Positions 1 to 13,970 of a stretch of DNA of 64,000 nt are shown in pieces. Positions within the stretch are counted from its first letter, which is position 1, and each line of letters opens with the position of its first letter. The translations under genes were made by a program, and so were the position numbers. Below the pieces are notes generated by a model. It ran no database searches, was not told the origin of the DNA, and worked only from the letters and a program-made list of their open reading frames with translations. Source of the DNA: Macrolepiota albuminosa (taxonomy: Eukaryota; Basidiomycota; Agaricomycetes; Agaricales; Agaricaceae); the NCBI GenBank assembly GCA_027475525.1, contig JAMWFC010000059.1, forward strand, positions 496,001-560,000, in the 5' to 3' direction.

Positions 1-369
1 ACCGCGAGGGTTCTCTAGGGCAGAATTCCGCCAGAAACCCGTCTCCAGCGTAGGCGCCGCCTGCTAGACCAGTCGGCAGAAGGCATAGCTCCTTCCCACC
101 CATCAACTCCACAACCACCTGGTGCCTTACCGGGTCTCTCTCTTGCCCAGGAACTACAGAACGCCACTGTAGCCGCTTTTCCTGATCTCTTCCCGCACTC
201 CCTCGATTATAGTGCCGACGACCCCTTAGCGTCGCCCTTTGCTTTACCGCAATCAGTCACTCCCATTACTCCGCTAACGCCACTTTCACAACTCATCTCG
301 CTCACTCCGTCGCCAATATCAAGAACTCCTTCCCCACAACCGCTAACCGAACTCGCCAACCCAGTCGCT

Positions 370-2682
370 ATGGAACAACAAGTCCAGCGCATGCCGCCAC
401 GCAACCACTTCTCGGCACCGAAATGGGACGAGACCAAGCCACGGGAGCTTTCCCAATATTTCAAGGAATTAGAGTATTTATTCAGAGACTGTAACATTAC
501 CGACCACACGCAGATGAAGGAGTACGCGGCAAGATACGTATCGTATGACACGGCAGAGACGTGGACAGGTCTTACCGAGTTTGCCGCCTTTGTTCCTGCC
601 GCCCCGCCAGCTCCAGCTCACGGCGCTTCGTATGAGGATTGGAAGACGGCAGTTATCCAGCTGTACCCTGGCGCCGAGGAGGCTACCCGATACACGGTAA
701 ATGAGCTCCAGAAACTAGTTCAGGAATCTTTCGACAGTGGCACATCGTCGCTTGGCGCATTCTCTACATATTACCGCGAGTTCCAGAAAGTCGCTAGGTG
801 GCTTCTGCAGAACGGCAAGCTCTATATTAACGAGGAGCGTCGCCTATTTCAGCAGGGCATCCCGACTTCGCTGTGGACTCGTATTGCTCGTCGCCTAGAG
901 ATAGTCCATCAGGCCCATCACCCAGACGAGCCCTATAACGTTGCCGACGTCTTTGAAGCCGGTAAATGGGTTCTCAAGGGAACGGACACTGGCGTTGGAC
1001 TGCAGCGCGCTAGAACGAGCCCACCACCTGAGCGAACTAACGGTATCATTCCCATCCCGCCTCCCGCTGCCGACTTCGTTAAGAAGGAGGAGCTCAATGC
1101 TGCTATTACCGCCGCTGTCGCTTCCGCTATGACTCGCATCGAAACCATGATTACCACCAACCTCACGGCTAACCGACCCGCTAACGTTCCCGCACCTGGC
1201 CCTTGCCACTTCTGTGGGGAAATTGGCCATACTATGACTAGAGGACGCTGCGCTACCCTCGAGAATTACGTTCGCCAAGGTAGAATTCGACGAGCTATCG
1301 ACGGCAAGATAGTCCTCACCACTGGCGCCACCATCCCCAACTACCCAGACAAGAAGTCCTTCCAGGAGCGGGTAGATGAATGGCATAGGCGCAACCCAGG
1401 ACAAATCGTTACCGGCACGCTATCTGGCAACGCTAACCCCGACCCCGAACAGGCGACCCAACAGCAGATGATTCACGAGGTCCTACATTTCGACAGCGTT
1501 GGCGACCACCCTACTTTTTTGCGGGAAGAGCGTATCGCCAAGCTCCAACAGGAGTTGGATTCGCTTAAGAATCAGGTCTTTGATGGGGTTGAAGTTAAGC
1601 AGCCTAAACAACCTCTTAAAGGATACAAGCCAATGCCTCCCGCTAGCAAGTTACCGACACCTGCTCCTGCCGCACCTCCTGCCACTGCCCCTGCTCCTGC
1701 TTCAGAACCATCGTCGTCCGCTACCGCTCCCGAACCGCCTTTGCCGCCTCTCCATCCCTATTCAGGGATTCCCGATCGTTATCATGCTCCCGCACAACGA
1801 AACTTTGCCGCTCCCGAGAAACGTCCTGAGGGTGGCTACCGACCAACCGCGCCAATTTTCGACATAGAGAAATCGAACCACGTCTTTAACCGCATCATGA
1901 AAACCGCCGTCACCTTGTCAGTAGAAGAACTTTGTAGTATTGCTCCCGACGTCCGCAACCAGGTCAAAACGGCAGTCACTCCTCGACGACCCTTGGCGAC
2001 AGCCGTTGCCGAGGTTGATGAACTCGACGACGCGCTACCTGGTTTCTCTGTTACCATTGACGCTCCCGACGCTGAAGATACATCTGCCGACCCCATCGCT
2101 AACGCCACTTCTGTGGACCCAGTGGAGACCTACCTTAGGTCAGTCGACCACGGCGAAGACCCAGCAATCCTTACCGTCGCCCAAGAATCGCACGCTATCC
2201 GCTCGGTAGCGCTAACCGTAGACAACAAGCACGAAGTAGAGGCAATCGTGGATAGCGGGTCTCAGATTATTTCTATGGCAGCAGAAGTCGCTAACGATCT
2301 AGGCCTCATATACGACCCTACCGTTATATTAAACATGCAGAGCGCTAACGGAACGGTAGACAGATCCCTAGGCCTCGCCAAGAATGTGCCGTGCACCCTT
2401 GGCGACATTACCTTTTATCTTCAGATCCACATCTTACGTTCACCAGCTTACGACCTACTACTTGGCAGACCCTTCGACGTCTTGGCGCGATCAGTCGTCA
2501 AGACAGTTACCGACGAGGAAACGACCCTCACCATTAGCGACCCCAACTCCGGAATCCGACGAACGGTGCCAACGTTCCCTAGGGGACAACGAAAAGGCGC
2601 CCGCGCTAAGCCCCCGGAGTTTACCGACCAACACGCCAACGAGCCTCCACACCGGTGTTTTCACAGACCATCGAGGAGGTGA
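370..2682 (+). CDS. gag: Gag with zinc knuckle and aspartic protease (Gypsy)
   Basis: A 770-aa protein from the ATG at 370. The N-terminal 200 residues are a retrotransposon capsid-like region. A zinc knuckle near residue 278 reads CHFCGEIGHTMTRGRC, spaced C-X2-C-X4-H-X6-C, so the last spacer is two residues longer than the usual CCHC box. A Pro/Ala-rich linker follows (about residues 420-480). The retropepsin motif IVDSGSQI lies near residue 627, within a typical AIVDSG...LGLIYD context, and LLLGRPF further on fits the second protease strand. The C-terminus overlaps pol in the -1 frame. It is expected to form the particle and, after frameshifting, supply the protease of the Gag-Pol product. 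Confidence 0.9.
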   Translation: MEQQVQRMPPRNHFSAPKWDETKPRELSQYFKELEYLFRDCNITDHTQMKEYAARYVSYDTAETWTGLTEFAAFVPAAPPAPAHGASYEDWKTAVIQLYPGAEEATRYTVNELQKLVQESFDSGTSSLGAFSTYYREFQKVARWLLQNGKLYINEERRLFQQGIPTSLWTRIARRLEIVHQAHHPDEPYNVADVFEAGKWVLKGTDTGVGLQRARTSPPPERTNGIIPIPPPAADFVKKEELNAAITAAVASAMTRIETMITTNLTANRPANVPAPGPCHFCGEIGHTMTRGRCATLENYVRQGRIRRAIDGKIVLTTGATIPNYPDKKSFQERVDEWHRRNPGQIVTGTLSGNANPDPEQATQQQMIHEVLHFDSVGDHPTFLREERIAKLQQELDSLKNQVFDGVEVKQPKQPLKGYKPMPPASKLPTPAPAAPPATAPAPASEPSSSATAPEPPLPPLHPYSGIPDRYHAPAQRNFAAPEKRPEGGYRPTAPIFDIEKSNHVFNRIMKTAVTLSVEELCSIAPDVRNQVKTAVTPRRPLATAVAEVDELDDALPGFSVTIDAPDAEDTSADPIANATSVDPVETYLRSVDHGEDPAILTVAQESHAIRSVALTVDNKHEVEAIVDSGSQIISMAAEVANDLGLIYDPTVILNMQSANGTVDRSLGLAKNVPCTLGDITFYLQIHILRSPAYDLLLGRPFDVLARSVVKTVTDEETTLTISDPNSGIRRTVPTFPRGQRKGARAKPPEFTDQHANEPPHRCFHRPSRR

Positions 2683-5600
2683 TTGGCGACGATCACGGAG
2701 ATGTGGCGCTAACGCTGGAATTTGACCATTCAACTGGTCTTGTAACTGTTTTGTCTACTGCTTTTCTTGACGAAGACGTTTTAACTACTTTACCCACTAC
2801 CGACGCAGAGCCTTCCCAGAAAAATCAAAACATTACCGACTCTTCTCTTGCCTACTTGTACCTTACCGCTTCCGAATCTTTTCAAAGTATTGCGTCTACC
2901 GACACCTATCTCACTACTCTTCCCGGAGCCTCGTCTCCTGCCGTTCTTGGACTTGCCGCTCCTCAGGCTACAGTTCCCCTTTCCACATCTGTGTATAACC
3001 AAGCTAACGCTCCCAAAAGGAAAGGGGTTCAAGTTAAAAAGAAATATAAGCCAGTTGCGCTTAAAACAAAACCCATCGCTACGCACTCTCCCGAGACGTT
3101 TAGGATCGAGCGCCAAATTATTGGCGACCCTCTTGCCGCCATACCGACCTTAACACCGAATCCGCGACCCTTTCAGCCCACCGGACGTTTTACCACGGAG
3201 CGCCAGCAGCAGTTCGCCAAGGAGCACGACACAGGATTTTTGACCAAAGATGAGTTGAATGTCCTTACCGATCTTGTCGCTAAGCAAGACAAAGCCTTCG
3301 CCTGGGAGGACTCAGAACGCGGCAGCCTTCGCACAGATTTCTTCCCGCCTGTCGTAATCCCGACCATCCCTCACGTGCCGTGGACTGAGCACAACCGACC
3401 GTTACCGCCTGGAATCGAAGCCGAGGTCTGCCAGATTATTAGGACTAAGATACAGGCTGGCGTCTACGAGCCCTCTAATAGTTCTTACCGCTCCCGTTGG
3501 TTCTGTGTTCTCAAAAAGAACGGCAATCTACGCATAGTTCACAGTCTTGAGCCGCTGAATAGAGTAACCATACGACACTCTGGCGTACCGCCTTTCCCTG
3601 ACCACTTTGCCGAGTCCTTTGCCGGGCGTATTTGTGGCGCCACCCTTGATCTTTACGTTGGCTATGATGAACGCTTAATCCACCCTTCTTCCCGTGACCT
3701 CACTACGTTTCAAACTCCGTTTGGCGCCTTGCGCCTAGTCACCTTACCGATGGGCTGGACAAACTCTGTCCCCATATTTCATGACGACATCACATTCATC
3801 CTCCAACCCGAGATACCGCATAACGTCTTAAGCTTCATTGATGACGTTGGCGTCAAAGGTCCCAAAGACTGGCGACTCGTAAACGGCTTACCGGCGACCC
3901 ATCCCGAGAACCACAACATTCGCTTAGCGCTATGGGAGTTTTTCCAGCTGCTCAATCGAGTTCTCCAACGTATGAAGTATAGCGGTGGTACGTTTAGCGG
4001 TCACAAACTCCTCCTTTGCGCGCCAAGGTTCAAAATACTTGGTCACATCTGCACTCCCGACGGTCGCGTTCCCGACGAGTCTCGCTTAGCACTCTTGGAG
4101 CGCTGGGGTCCTTGCCGCGACTTATCTGAAGTTCGCGCCTTTCTTGGTACTGTTGGCGTTCTTAGAATATTCGTTAAGAACTTTGCCCATCGCGCACATG
4201 CCCTTAACCGACTCACCCGCGCTAACGAGCCCTTCGAATTTGGGCCAGACCAGGTCACTGCCCAACGCGACTTAGTAAAAGCCCTACAAGACGCCAAGCC
4301 CCTAGTCCCCATCGATTATACCTCTGCCGACCCTGTTATCTTGGCGGTGGATACCTCATACATTGCCGTTGGCTACTTCCTGTGCCAATGCCTTAGCGAC
4401 AATAGGAAACAGCGACGCTACAACCGCTTTGGGTCTATCACGCTCAACGACAGAGAGTCTCGCTACAGTCAGCCTAAGCTGGAGCTTTATGGACTCTTCA
4501 AAGCCTTCCGGTCGCTAAAGATGTATTTGATTGGCGTGCGCAACCTTATCGTTGAGGTCGACGCTAGGTACATCAAAGGCATGCTGCAGAATCCCGATAT
4601 CCAGCCATCCGCTAGCATGAATCGGTGGGTAGTCGCTATCCTCATGTTTCACTTTGAGCTGGTACACGTCAAGAGCTCTTTCCACGGCCCAGATGGACTC
4701 TCTAGGCGACCACGGCAGCCTGGCGACCCGGCAGTGGACCCACAGGCTGATAGCGATTTCGAGGACTGGATCGACCGACTACATGGTTTCGTGCACCTCA
4801 TTCAACAGCCAATTCCCTTACTACGACGGCAACAGCCTACCAGCATCCTGTTACATCCCATAGTCCCTTACCGCCCCGAGACCTTTAGCGCACCCCTCAC
4901 ATTCTACACGGCAAGCATCCTTGGACAAGACTTGCCTCCAGTAAAAGTCGTACAGGAACCCCAGTCGCTAAGAGAAGACAGCAGAAACCTGACCTACGAT
5001 GCCGTTCCCCGATCCGCCAAGGCAAAGGCGGAAGATAGTCGCTTGTTGGTAGTCGAGCAATGGATACAAGACCTTAAGCGACCCCCAGACCTTACCGACG
5101 AACAATACGCTACCTTTATCCGCTATGCTACCCATTTCTTCTTTACCGACAACCGACTTTGGCGACGAAATCGAGATGGCGCCCACAAGCTGATCATCAA
5201 GCCAGAAGGTCGCTTACGAGTCTTGCGCGCTATGCATGACGAGCTAGGACATAGAGGTCTGTACGCTACCCGAGCTTCTCTGCTAGAACGCTTTTGGTGG
5301 CCACACGCTAGTGCCGACATCGCCTGGTACATTAGGACTTGCCACCTTTGCCAAATTCAACAGACACGCCAAGTACTCATACCGCCAACCGTTGCAACGC
5401 CAGCTCCCCTCTTCAGCAAAATCTACGTCGACACCATGCACATGCCCAAATCTGGTCGCTATAAGTACATCATTCAAGGTCGTTGCTCGCTAATCCACTG
5501 GCCTGAGTTTCGCATGCTTCAAAGAGAAAATACCGAGGCGGTCGCTAAGTGGCTATTTGAAGACGTCATCTGCCGATGGGGAGCGCTAAGAGAAATCGTC

Positions 5601-6404
5601 ACGGATAACGGTGCGCCCATCATCAAAGCGCTAACTTACCTCGCCAAGAAATACAATATTCACCACATTCGAGTATCTGGCTATAACAAGCGCGCCAATG
5701 GCCTGGTAGAGAGACCCCACTTTGACGTTCGGCAAGCACTCTTCAAGGCAGTCGATGGCGACGAGTCTCGTTGGAGCGAAGCGACCTATTCAGTGTTCTG
5801 GTCGGAAAGAGTTACTATTCGTAAGCGCATGGGTTGTTCTCCCTATTACGCGGCTACTGGCACCCACCCTTTACTCCCTGCCGACATCATAGAAGCAACC
5901 TACCTTCAGCCAGCTCCCAACAGCATCTTAGCGACTACCGATCTTATCGCCAGACGAGCCATTGATCTCCAACGAAGGAAGGAAGATTTAGAGCGACTCC
6001 ACGAGGTAGTCTTTAGCGCACGTCGCCAAGCAGCATTACGATTCGAAACCGAGCATAGCGCTACCATCAAAGATTACAACTTCCCGAGAGGAGCGCTAGT
6101 GCTCATGCGCAACTCCAAAATCGAGACATCCTACAATAAGAAAATGCGCCCGCGCTATCTTGGACCTTTGGTAGTTATCTCTCGTAACCGTGGAGGCGCT
6201 TACGTGCTCTGTGAATTAGATGGTTCAGTACTGCATCGACCTGTTGCCGCCTTTCGCCTATTACCGTATCTCGCCAGGGAACAAATCGACTTGCCGCTGG
6301 AAGCGCTAGATATCGACACCGCCAAGTTAAGAGAACTTGAGGAAACCGAACTATTGGACGATGATGACTTACCGACTCTAGTTGAAGAAGAAGAAAATGA
6401 TTAG
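2610..6404 (+). CDS. pol: Pol: reverse transcriptase, RNase H, integrase (Gypsy)
   Basis: Open in frame 3 from just after a TAA at 2607-2609 to 6404; the first possible initiation codon is a GTG at 2655. A -1 shift inside the 73-nt overlap with gag would give a Gag-Pol fusion. RT: FCVLKKNGNLRIV, ATLDLYVGYDERL, LPMGWTNS and the active site FIDDVGVKG (F-I-D-D in place of Y-x-D-D). RNase H: AVDTSYIAVGY, then an E in PKLELYG and a D in VEVDARYIKG. Integrase: zinc-binding HDELGH...CHLC, then DTMHMP, VTDNGAP and NGLVERPHF supply the D, D and E. A GPY/F-like module (RPRYLGPLVV) follows and the tail is acidic. I see no chromodomain. All catalytic residues I could check are present. Confidence 0.92.
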   Translation, partial: APGVYRPTRQRASTPVFSQTIEEVIGDDHGDVALTLEFDHSTGLVTVLSTAFLDEDVLTTLPTTDAEPSQKNQNITDSSLAYLYLTASESFQSIASTDTYLTTLPGASSPAVLGLAAPQATVPLSTSVYNQANAPKRKGVQVKKKYKPVALKTKPIATHSPETFRIERQIIGDPLAAIPTLTPNPRPFQPTGRFTTERQQQFAKEHDTGFLTKDELNVLTDLVAKQDKAFAWEDSERGSLRTDFFPPVVIPTIPHVPWTEHNRPLPPGIEAEVCQIIRTKIQAGVYEPSNSSYRSRWFCVLKKNGNLRIVHSLEPLNRVTIRHSGVPPFPDHFAESFAGRICGATLDLYVGYDERLIHPSSRDLTTFQTPFGALRLVTLPMGWTNSVPIFHDDITFILQPEIPHNVLSFIDDVGVKGPKDWRLVNGLPATHPENHNIRLALWEFFQLLNRVLQRMKYSGGTFSGHKLLLCAPRFKILGHICTPDGRVPDESRLALLERWGPCRDLSEVRAFLGTVGVLRIFVKNFAHRAHALNRLTRANEPFEFGPDQVTAQRDLVKALQDAKPLVPIDYTSADPVILAVDTSYIAVGYFLCQCLSDNRKQRRYNRFGSITLNDRESRYSQPKLELYGLFKAFRSLKMYLIGVRNLIVEVDARYIKGMLQNPDIQPSASMNRWVVAILMFHFELVHVKSSFHGPDGLSRRPRQPGDPAVDPQADSDFEDWIDRLHGFVHLIQQPIPLLRRQQPTSILLHPIVPYRPETFSAPLTFYTASILGQDLPPVKVVQEPQSLREDSRNLTYDAVPRSAKAKAEDSRLLVVEQWIQDLKRPPDLTDEQYATFIRYATHFFFTDNRLWRRNRDGAHKLIIKPEGRLRVLRAMHDELGHRGLYATRASLLERFWWPHASADIAWYIRTCHLCQIQQTRQVLIPPTVATPAPLFSKIYVDTMHMPKSGRYKYIIQGRCSLIHWPEFRMLQRENTEAVAKWLFEDVICRWGALREIVTDNGAPIIKALTYLAKKYNIHHIRVSGYNKRANGLVERPHFDVRQALFKAVDGDESRWSEATYSVFWSERVTIRKRMGCSPYYAATGTHPLLPADIIEATYLQPAPNSILATTDLIARRAIDLQRRKEDLERLHEVVFSARRQAALRFETEHSATIKDYNFPRGALVLMRNSKIETSYNKKMRPRYLGPLVVISRNRGGAYVLCELDGSVLHRPVAAFRLLPYLAREQIDLPLEALDIDTAKLRELEETELLDDDDLPTLVEEEEND

Positions 6405-6837
6405 AAAAGACAGTACTGATAAGCTCTTATTTTTCTATTACTTGCCTTACTTATCTTTCTTGCCGTGACTTACTATACTATATTCAACAGACGATTCCTT
6501 ACGTAGTCAAGTCGCAGCGCTAGCGTGTCGCCAACGCTTAGCGCATTGCGCAACTCTCGCCAAGGGTTTTCGCCATGATGATTTACTGAGCGTTTCCCTT
6601 GTTCTCAAAATTTGTCTAAGTCCCTCACCTACTACTCTTCTTGCTAAAACCTACTTTAGAATATTTACCGCTTGCTTTCTCTTTGCCTTACCTTCTCTGC
6701 TCTCTGCCGCTGCGCTAACTCAGCTTACGGGACTTATCCTTCCACTCAGCAAGAAGGCGGCAAGATATATATATATGTGCGTGTACGGGAAGAAACAAAA
6801 TTTTATATACCCGAGGGCCTATCTACCCTAAGGTCCA
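6405..6837 (+). other. Spacer between convergent pol and antisense gene
   Basis: 433 bp with no supported gene. It separates the stop of pol (6404) from the stop of the antisense gene (6838), so it must hold both 3' ends if each transcript ends here. A TA/TG-rich run lies at 6766-6785. No terminator could be pinned down. Confidence 0.6.
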
Positions 6838-9126
6838 TCAGTCTTCGCCATCAGAGAGCGGCAAGGAATCGTCGAAAGGCAGGAGATCGCCAACCTGAAC
6901 ATGGTTGAGGGCCTGCCACTCTAGCGCCTCATTACAGTCGGCTTGGTACTCTTGCAGCGCATCCATACTACGGGTCAAATTGGAGTATCGAAGTCGCGAA
7001 GCCATGATTTGTTGCCGGACTCGTTCGCGCTCGCGACCCAATACTGCACGCATGCTTGCCGCACGTACCGCCATCCGCTCTATAACCTGGGGCGGGTATA
7101 AGGCGACCACAGGATAGACGAGGTCTTCCCCCAGCCACTCATAGGAGTCGCCAGCAACCCTTGGCTGAGGCTGGGGAGTCCAAGACGAGGGGCCACTCGA
7201 GCTGGTCCAGTGCTGCATGGCTAAGTCACCCTCACTTACCCAGGGGGCGGCAGGCTCTACCGGCGGCAACTCCTGGGACTCGCCAGGTATCTCCCGCAAT
7301 GTTTCGTCCACGTCGCCCTCGGCATCCTCGTCCCCCTGTTCCTTCCCTGGCGACCCCTGGCCTGTCCCTCCCGACTTCTCAACATCCTCAGGCGCCCCCA
7401 TCTCAACGTCCTCCGCTGCCGACCCCGTTTGAGCGCCAACGTTGGACGGGCCAGCAGATGCGCCATCCGCCAAGTCAATTGGGGACAGCAATTTACTGGG
7501 ACCGGCCTCTCCGCTAGGAGGGGGCAGGCGACTCGCGGCAAGGGCCTGTTCCAACTCTTTCATCTCCCTGTCCTCAGCACTTGGAGAGGGGGATGGCGAC
7601 TCGATACGGACGCGTTTGGCCTTTGCTTTACCCTTGCCGGGAGAAGAGACCTTGCGTTTTTCTAGGCGCTCGCCAGCGCCATACTTGCCGACAGATTCGG
7701 AATCCTCTCCTTGACGTGTCGGTAGCGCCAAGGAGGACTTGCTAATACTGGCTGCTCTTCCGGCGGCAGCCTCCTGCCTCTGCTTCTCTACAAACTCCCT
7801 CGCGCGCTTGACCAAAACTGCTCGGGAGAAAGTCTTCTCAACAACGGAGTCTGGCGCCCCTCCCCGCTCGCGACTCTTGGCGCCATCGATGGTACAGGCA
7901 CGCTTGAGAGTGCCGCACCGGTAGCAAGGTTGGGCGCCAGTGGGGAACCAACAACTTTCGGGATCGTTGTCAGCCCAACATTTGTCGCACTAAGATCAGT
8001 TAAGTGGAAGAAAGGTCATAAAAAGAATAGTTGCTTACCGCTCCCCGCGAATCTTTGAACTCTTGGCGGGTCGCCTTGTCCACTGTGCGCTTATTCTTCA
8101 TTTCTGGGAGTTCCACTCCCGCTTCGATCCCCTCATCCAAAGTTACCTCCTCCCGTCGCGGCAAGAGCAACGCCTTCAGTTCCTTGTCATCGAAAGAGGA
8201 CTGGGTGGGAAGCTGTCTCATGGTTAGCAGAGGCTCAAGTACAGTTGGAGACCACTTACCGCATACTGAGGGGCCTTTCCTTTGCGAGACTAAAAGAATT
8301 GATTAGCGACGCCCGACAGCGGCAAGAAAGGATGAGGCTTACCTTCTTTTTCAAAGTCTTGCCTGGCTTGATTGGGGAACCCACTTTGCTTGCCGGTAGT
8401 GCTGGGTTCGGGGCACTACCGGCAAGCGAACCTTTGCTAGACCCGGCGGCGGTGGATTCCTGCCTTTTCGTAACAGGCGCCTGCTCCTTGCCGACGACCT
8501 CCTCCTCACCAGTAGTTTCGCGTCCCTCCTGCGCCTGGATTCTTTCCTTGGCGTCCCGCGACGCCTCGGCAAGCGCCTCCTCACGAATTGCCGCCATCTC
8601 TGCATCGACCTGCAGGTTGGCGAGAGGCGCCAATACCTCTTGCTTGCTGTGAGGAGATAAATCAGACCACAGCTAAGTTAGAAATAACAGTTAGAGATAC
8701 TCACTCAGGCGCTGGCGCGCTTACCGTCATTGGCAAGGCGCCAGAGAGGATGTCCTCCAGTTCGTCCTCAATGGTCGGGACGGGAGGAGGCGCCTAGGGA
8801 CCCAATCAGCTAGCGACACGGAAAAGACTAAAAATACTTACAAAGCGAGAAAAAGGCGCTAACCAGTCGGCGCCACGATTATCGATATAACGCGCCCGGC
8901 ACCACTCCCGCACCTCAATTTCCCTGTCCCAGCCGACGCCAAGGACGCGAACTTCGTACCAGCGCTCTAACAACTTCATCACGGCAACAACCAAGTTTGG
9001 AGGCGCCTCCGCGCCTACACCCTCGATGCGCCTGATAAAGTTGTTTGCCTTGTCAATGTAGGCGGAGGCAGCGTCTTGAGCCTCGCGAGATGGGACGGGG
9101 GGCGGAGTTGGAATACGGAAGGACAT
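6838..9126 (-). CDS. Antisense, six-exon zinc-cluster-like gene inside the Gypsy element
   Basis: Read on the minus strand, six exons join without a stop: 9126-8842, 8793-8705, 8646-8343, 8289-8260, 8212-8039 and 7989-6838 (2034 nt, 677 aa). The five introns are 48, 58, 53, 47 and 49 nt with GTAAGT, GTGAGT, GTAAGC, GTAAGT and GTAAGC donors and AG acceptors; CTAAC before the fourth acceptor is a good branch site. The start is the ATG of MSFRIPTPPP; an upstream ATG at 9183 is in the same frame. The last exon opens with CDKC...C...CYRC...C, spaced C-X2-C-X8-C-X8-C-X2-C-X6-C, close to the fungal Zn2Cys6 cluster but with 8 rather than 6 residues in the first loop. A basic stretch, a long acidic Pro/Ser-rich middle and a probable coiled coil near the C-terminus (RERERVRQQI) follow. 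The function is unknown; DNA binding is inference. Confidence 0.8.
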
Positions 9127-9284
9127 ATTTTTATTATTGAGCGCCAGGAAAAGATGGGGAGAAGAAACGAAGTCCAAACTCACGCGCCAGGACTATAAAC
9201 AAAATCTCAAGAACGCACGGACCACCTGTCACAAAAGCGGTAACGGTAGCCTTATTTGGTGACTGAGGACAGTCAATTTTTCAG

Positions 9285-9295
9285 TTGGGGGGAGA
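9285..9295 (+). promoter_or_regulatory. Polypurine tract of the Gypsy element
   Basis: A G-rich purine run (TTGGGGGGAGA) abuts the TG that opens the LTR. In LTR elements this tract primes plus-strand DNA synthesis, and its position fixes the LTR boundary. The promoter of the antisense gene must lie within the 160 bp between 9127 and here or in the LTR itself. Confidence 0.75.
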
Positions 9296-10249
9296 TGATA
9301 GGACCCCATATAGGTTAGGCGCATCAACGGCAGGCTCGGCACCGGCTCCGGAAACCTTGCCGCACTCGTTCCGAACTTAGCGCACGCGTTCTACCTATTT
9401 TAAGCCATTTCTGACGGCCGGACACGGCAAGAAGCAGATCCAATCAATGATAGCGCCGACGGCAGCAGGAATGACAACTGACAGATGGCATCAGTCACTG
9501 ATGACAGCGCTTAGCGAGAAGCTTGATGATCTATCAAAAACTGACGGACAGCTTGGCGTTTGACCTTGGCGTCTGACACCGCTTACCGTCTCGATTTGGC
9601 GCCCAACGTCGCTTAGGTCTTCTGACAGACAGAAGGGTGATGGATTGATGATTTAGCACCGCGATCTGCCGCCTGGTGGCGCCAAGGGTCTTGAATGGAC
9701 GGTAGGAATCTGAAACTGTTGGAGCTACCCCTATGAAATTTTCCAGTTTACCGCACTTTGGCGATGGTTGGTCACTGGCGACGGTGAACTCCTTGTAGTA
9801 TATATATTACTTACCGACTTGTACATACGGATAGCAGACGAATAGACCACAGTTTCCCCCTTACTTCAGTCTCCCTTACGCTCAAGAGCTCATTTACGCT
9901 ACGGTCGGCAACGTCAAAACTCATCGGTAGTTACAGACGTTCGCCAACACTCGACATACTCGCGCCTTGCAACTACGGCAGGCATTATCGACGCTTAGAA
10001 CCTCGCTAAGCTTATCGTGCTCTTGCCGCTCACCCTTGCCGTGTTCACTTACCGCATTTCCTTAGGCGCTTTACCTTAGCGCTTACCACTTGCCGACCCC
10101 GTTACCGACTTTTACCCTTTTTCACAGACGCGTTCTCTGGGACCTGCCCGGGACTCCTCAACACACTTATAGCGCGCCCAACGCACACTCTTGGTTAGGT
10201 AACACTTTAGCTACATTTGTTACTGACCAAACTTTGGGCGTCATCAACA
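9296..10249 (+). repeat. 3' LTR of the Gypsy element
   Basis: 954 bp starting TGATAGGACC after the purine tract and ending TCATCAACA, where composition changes abruptly to AT-rich DNA. A TATATATATTAC box lies near 9800 and could start sense transcription in the upstream LTR. The 5' partner is outside the window, so the exact 3' end is inferred from the CA dinucleotide and the composition break. Confidence 0.7.
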
Positions 10250-13470
<3,221 letters not shown>

Positions 13471-13970
13471 TGTTAGCATGATTGTTCAAGTAGTAGAGAG
13501 TTTGAGAAGTGACAAGGTCAAGAGCTTGCAGTCAAGAGATTTTCCAGCCATCCAGTTTTGACATTTTTGATATGAGAATAAACAAGACCATTTGTTATTA
13601 TTGAGGAGTGTCTTGTCCAAATCATACAATATGTTTTTTTTTTTGCCAACGTTGACATGCACCACTTGATGTAGGGCGCAATTGGTATTTGTGTCACTTT
13701 ACTTACAAACTTTAAATATTTTCAGATAGATAATTGTGATATATGAAAATGCAACCCCTCAGTCAACAACATATCTTTGAAGTGACTGAGAATAAGCAAT
13801 TCTATCTACATTTATGTATAAATCAACTTACCATATCCTGTAAACTTATACCATAAGTCTGCAGGTTATTGGCCCTGCTAGCACTCCTACTGCCATTGAA
13901 CCACTGCTCCGGAGACACAGACTGACACATTACACTTACTTCCACATCCACATTTACACCTACAACAAAG

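Larger units (their letters stand above)
1..10249 (+). mobile_element. Ty3/Gypsy LTR retrotransposon with antisense gene; 5' LTR outside window
   Basis: Internal region and 3' LTR of a Gypsy-type element. Seen: gag with a zinc knuckle, aspartic protease, then pol in the order reverse transcriptase, RNase H, integrase, which is the Ty3/Gypsy order; a purine tract directly before a TG...CA LTR at 9296-10249. The window opens inside the leader, so the 5' LTR, primer site and target duplication cannot be checked. Between pol and the LTR lies a spliced gene on the opposite strand. Both long sense ORFs are free of stops, so the copy looks recent. Its word composition (many TACCG, GCTAAC, GGCGCC) is uniform across gag, pol, antisense gene and LTR and differs sharply from the AT-rich DNA that follows. 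Confidence 0.93.

Noticed and set aside
895..1404. Minus-strand ORF of 169 codons opposite gag
   Set aside because: It is a shadow of the gag coding strand in a CpG-rich gene; composition is Ser/Gly-biased and there is no independent support.
6838..7815. Antisense ORF as an envelope gene
   Set aside because: No signal peptide, transmembrane segment or Cys-rich ectodomain; instead a Cys6 cluster, acidic low-complexity region and coiled coil.
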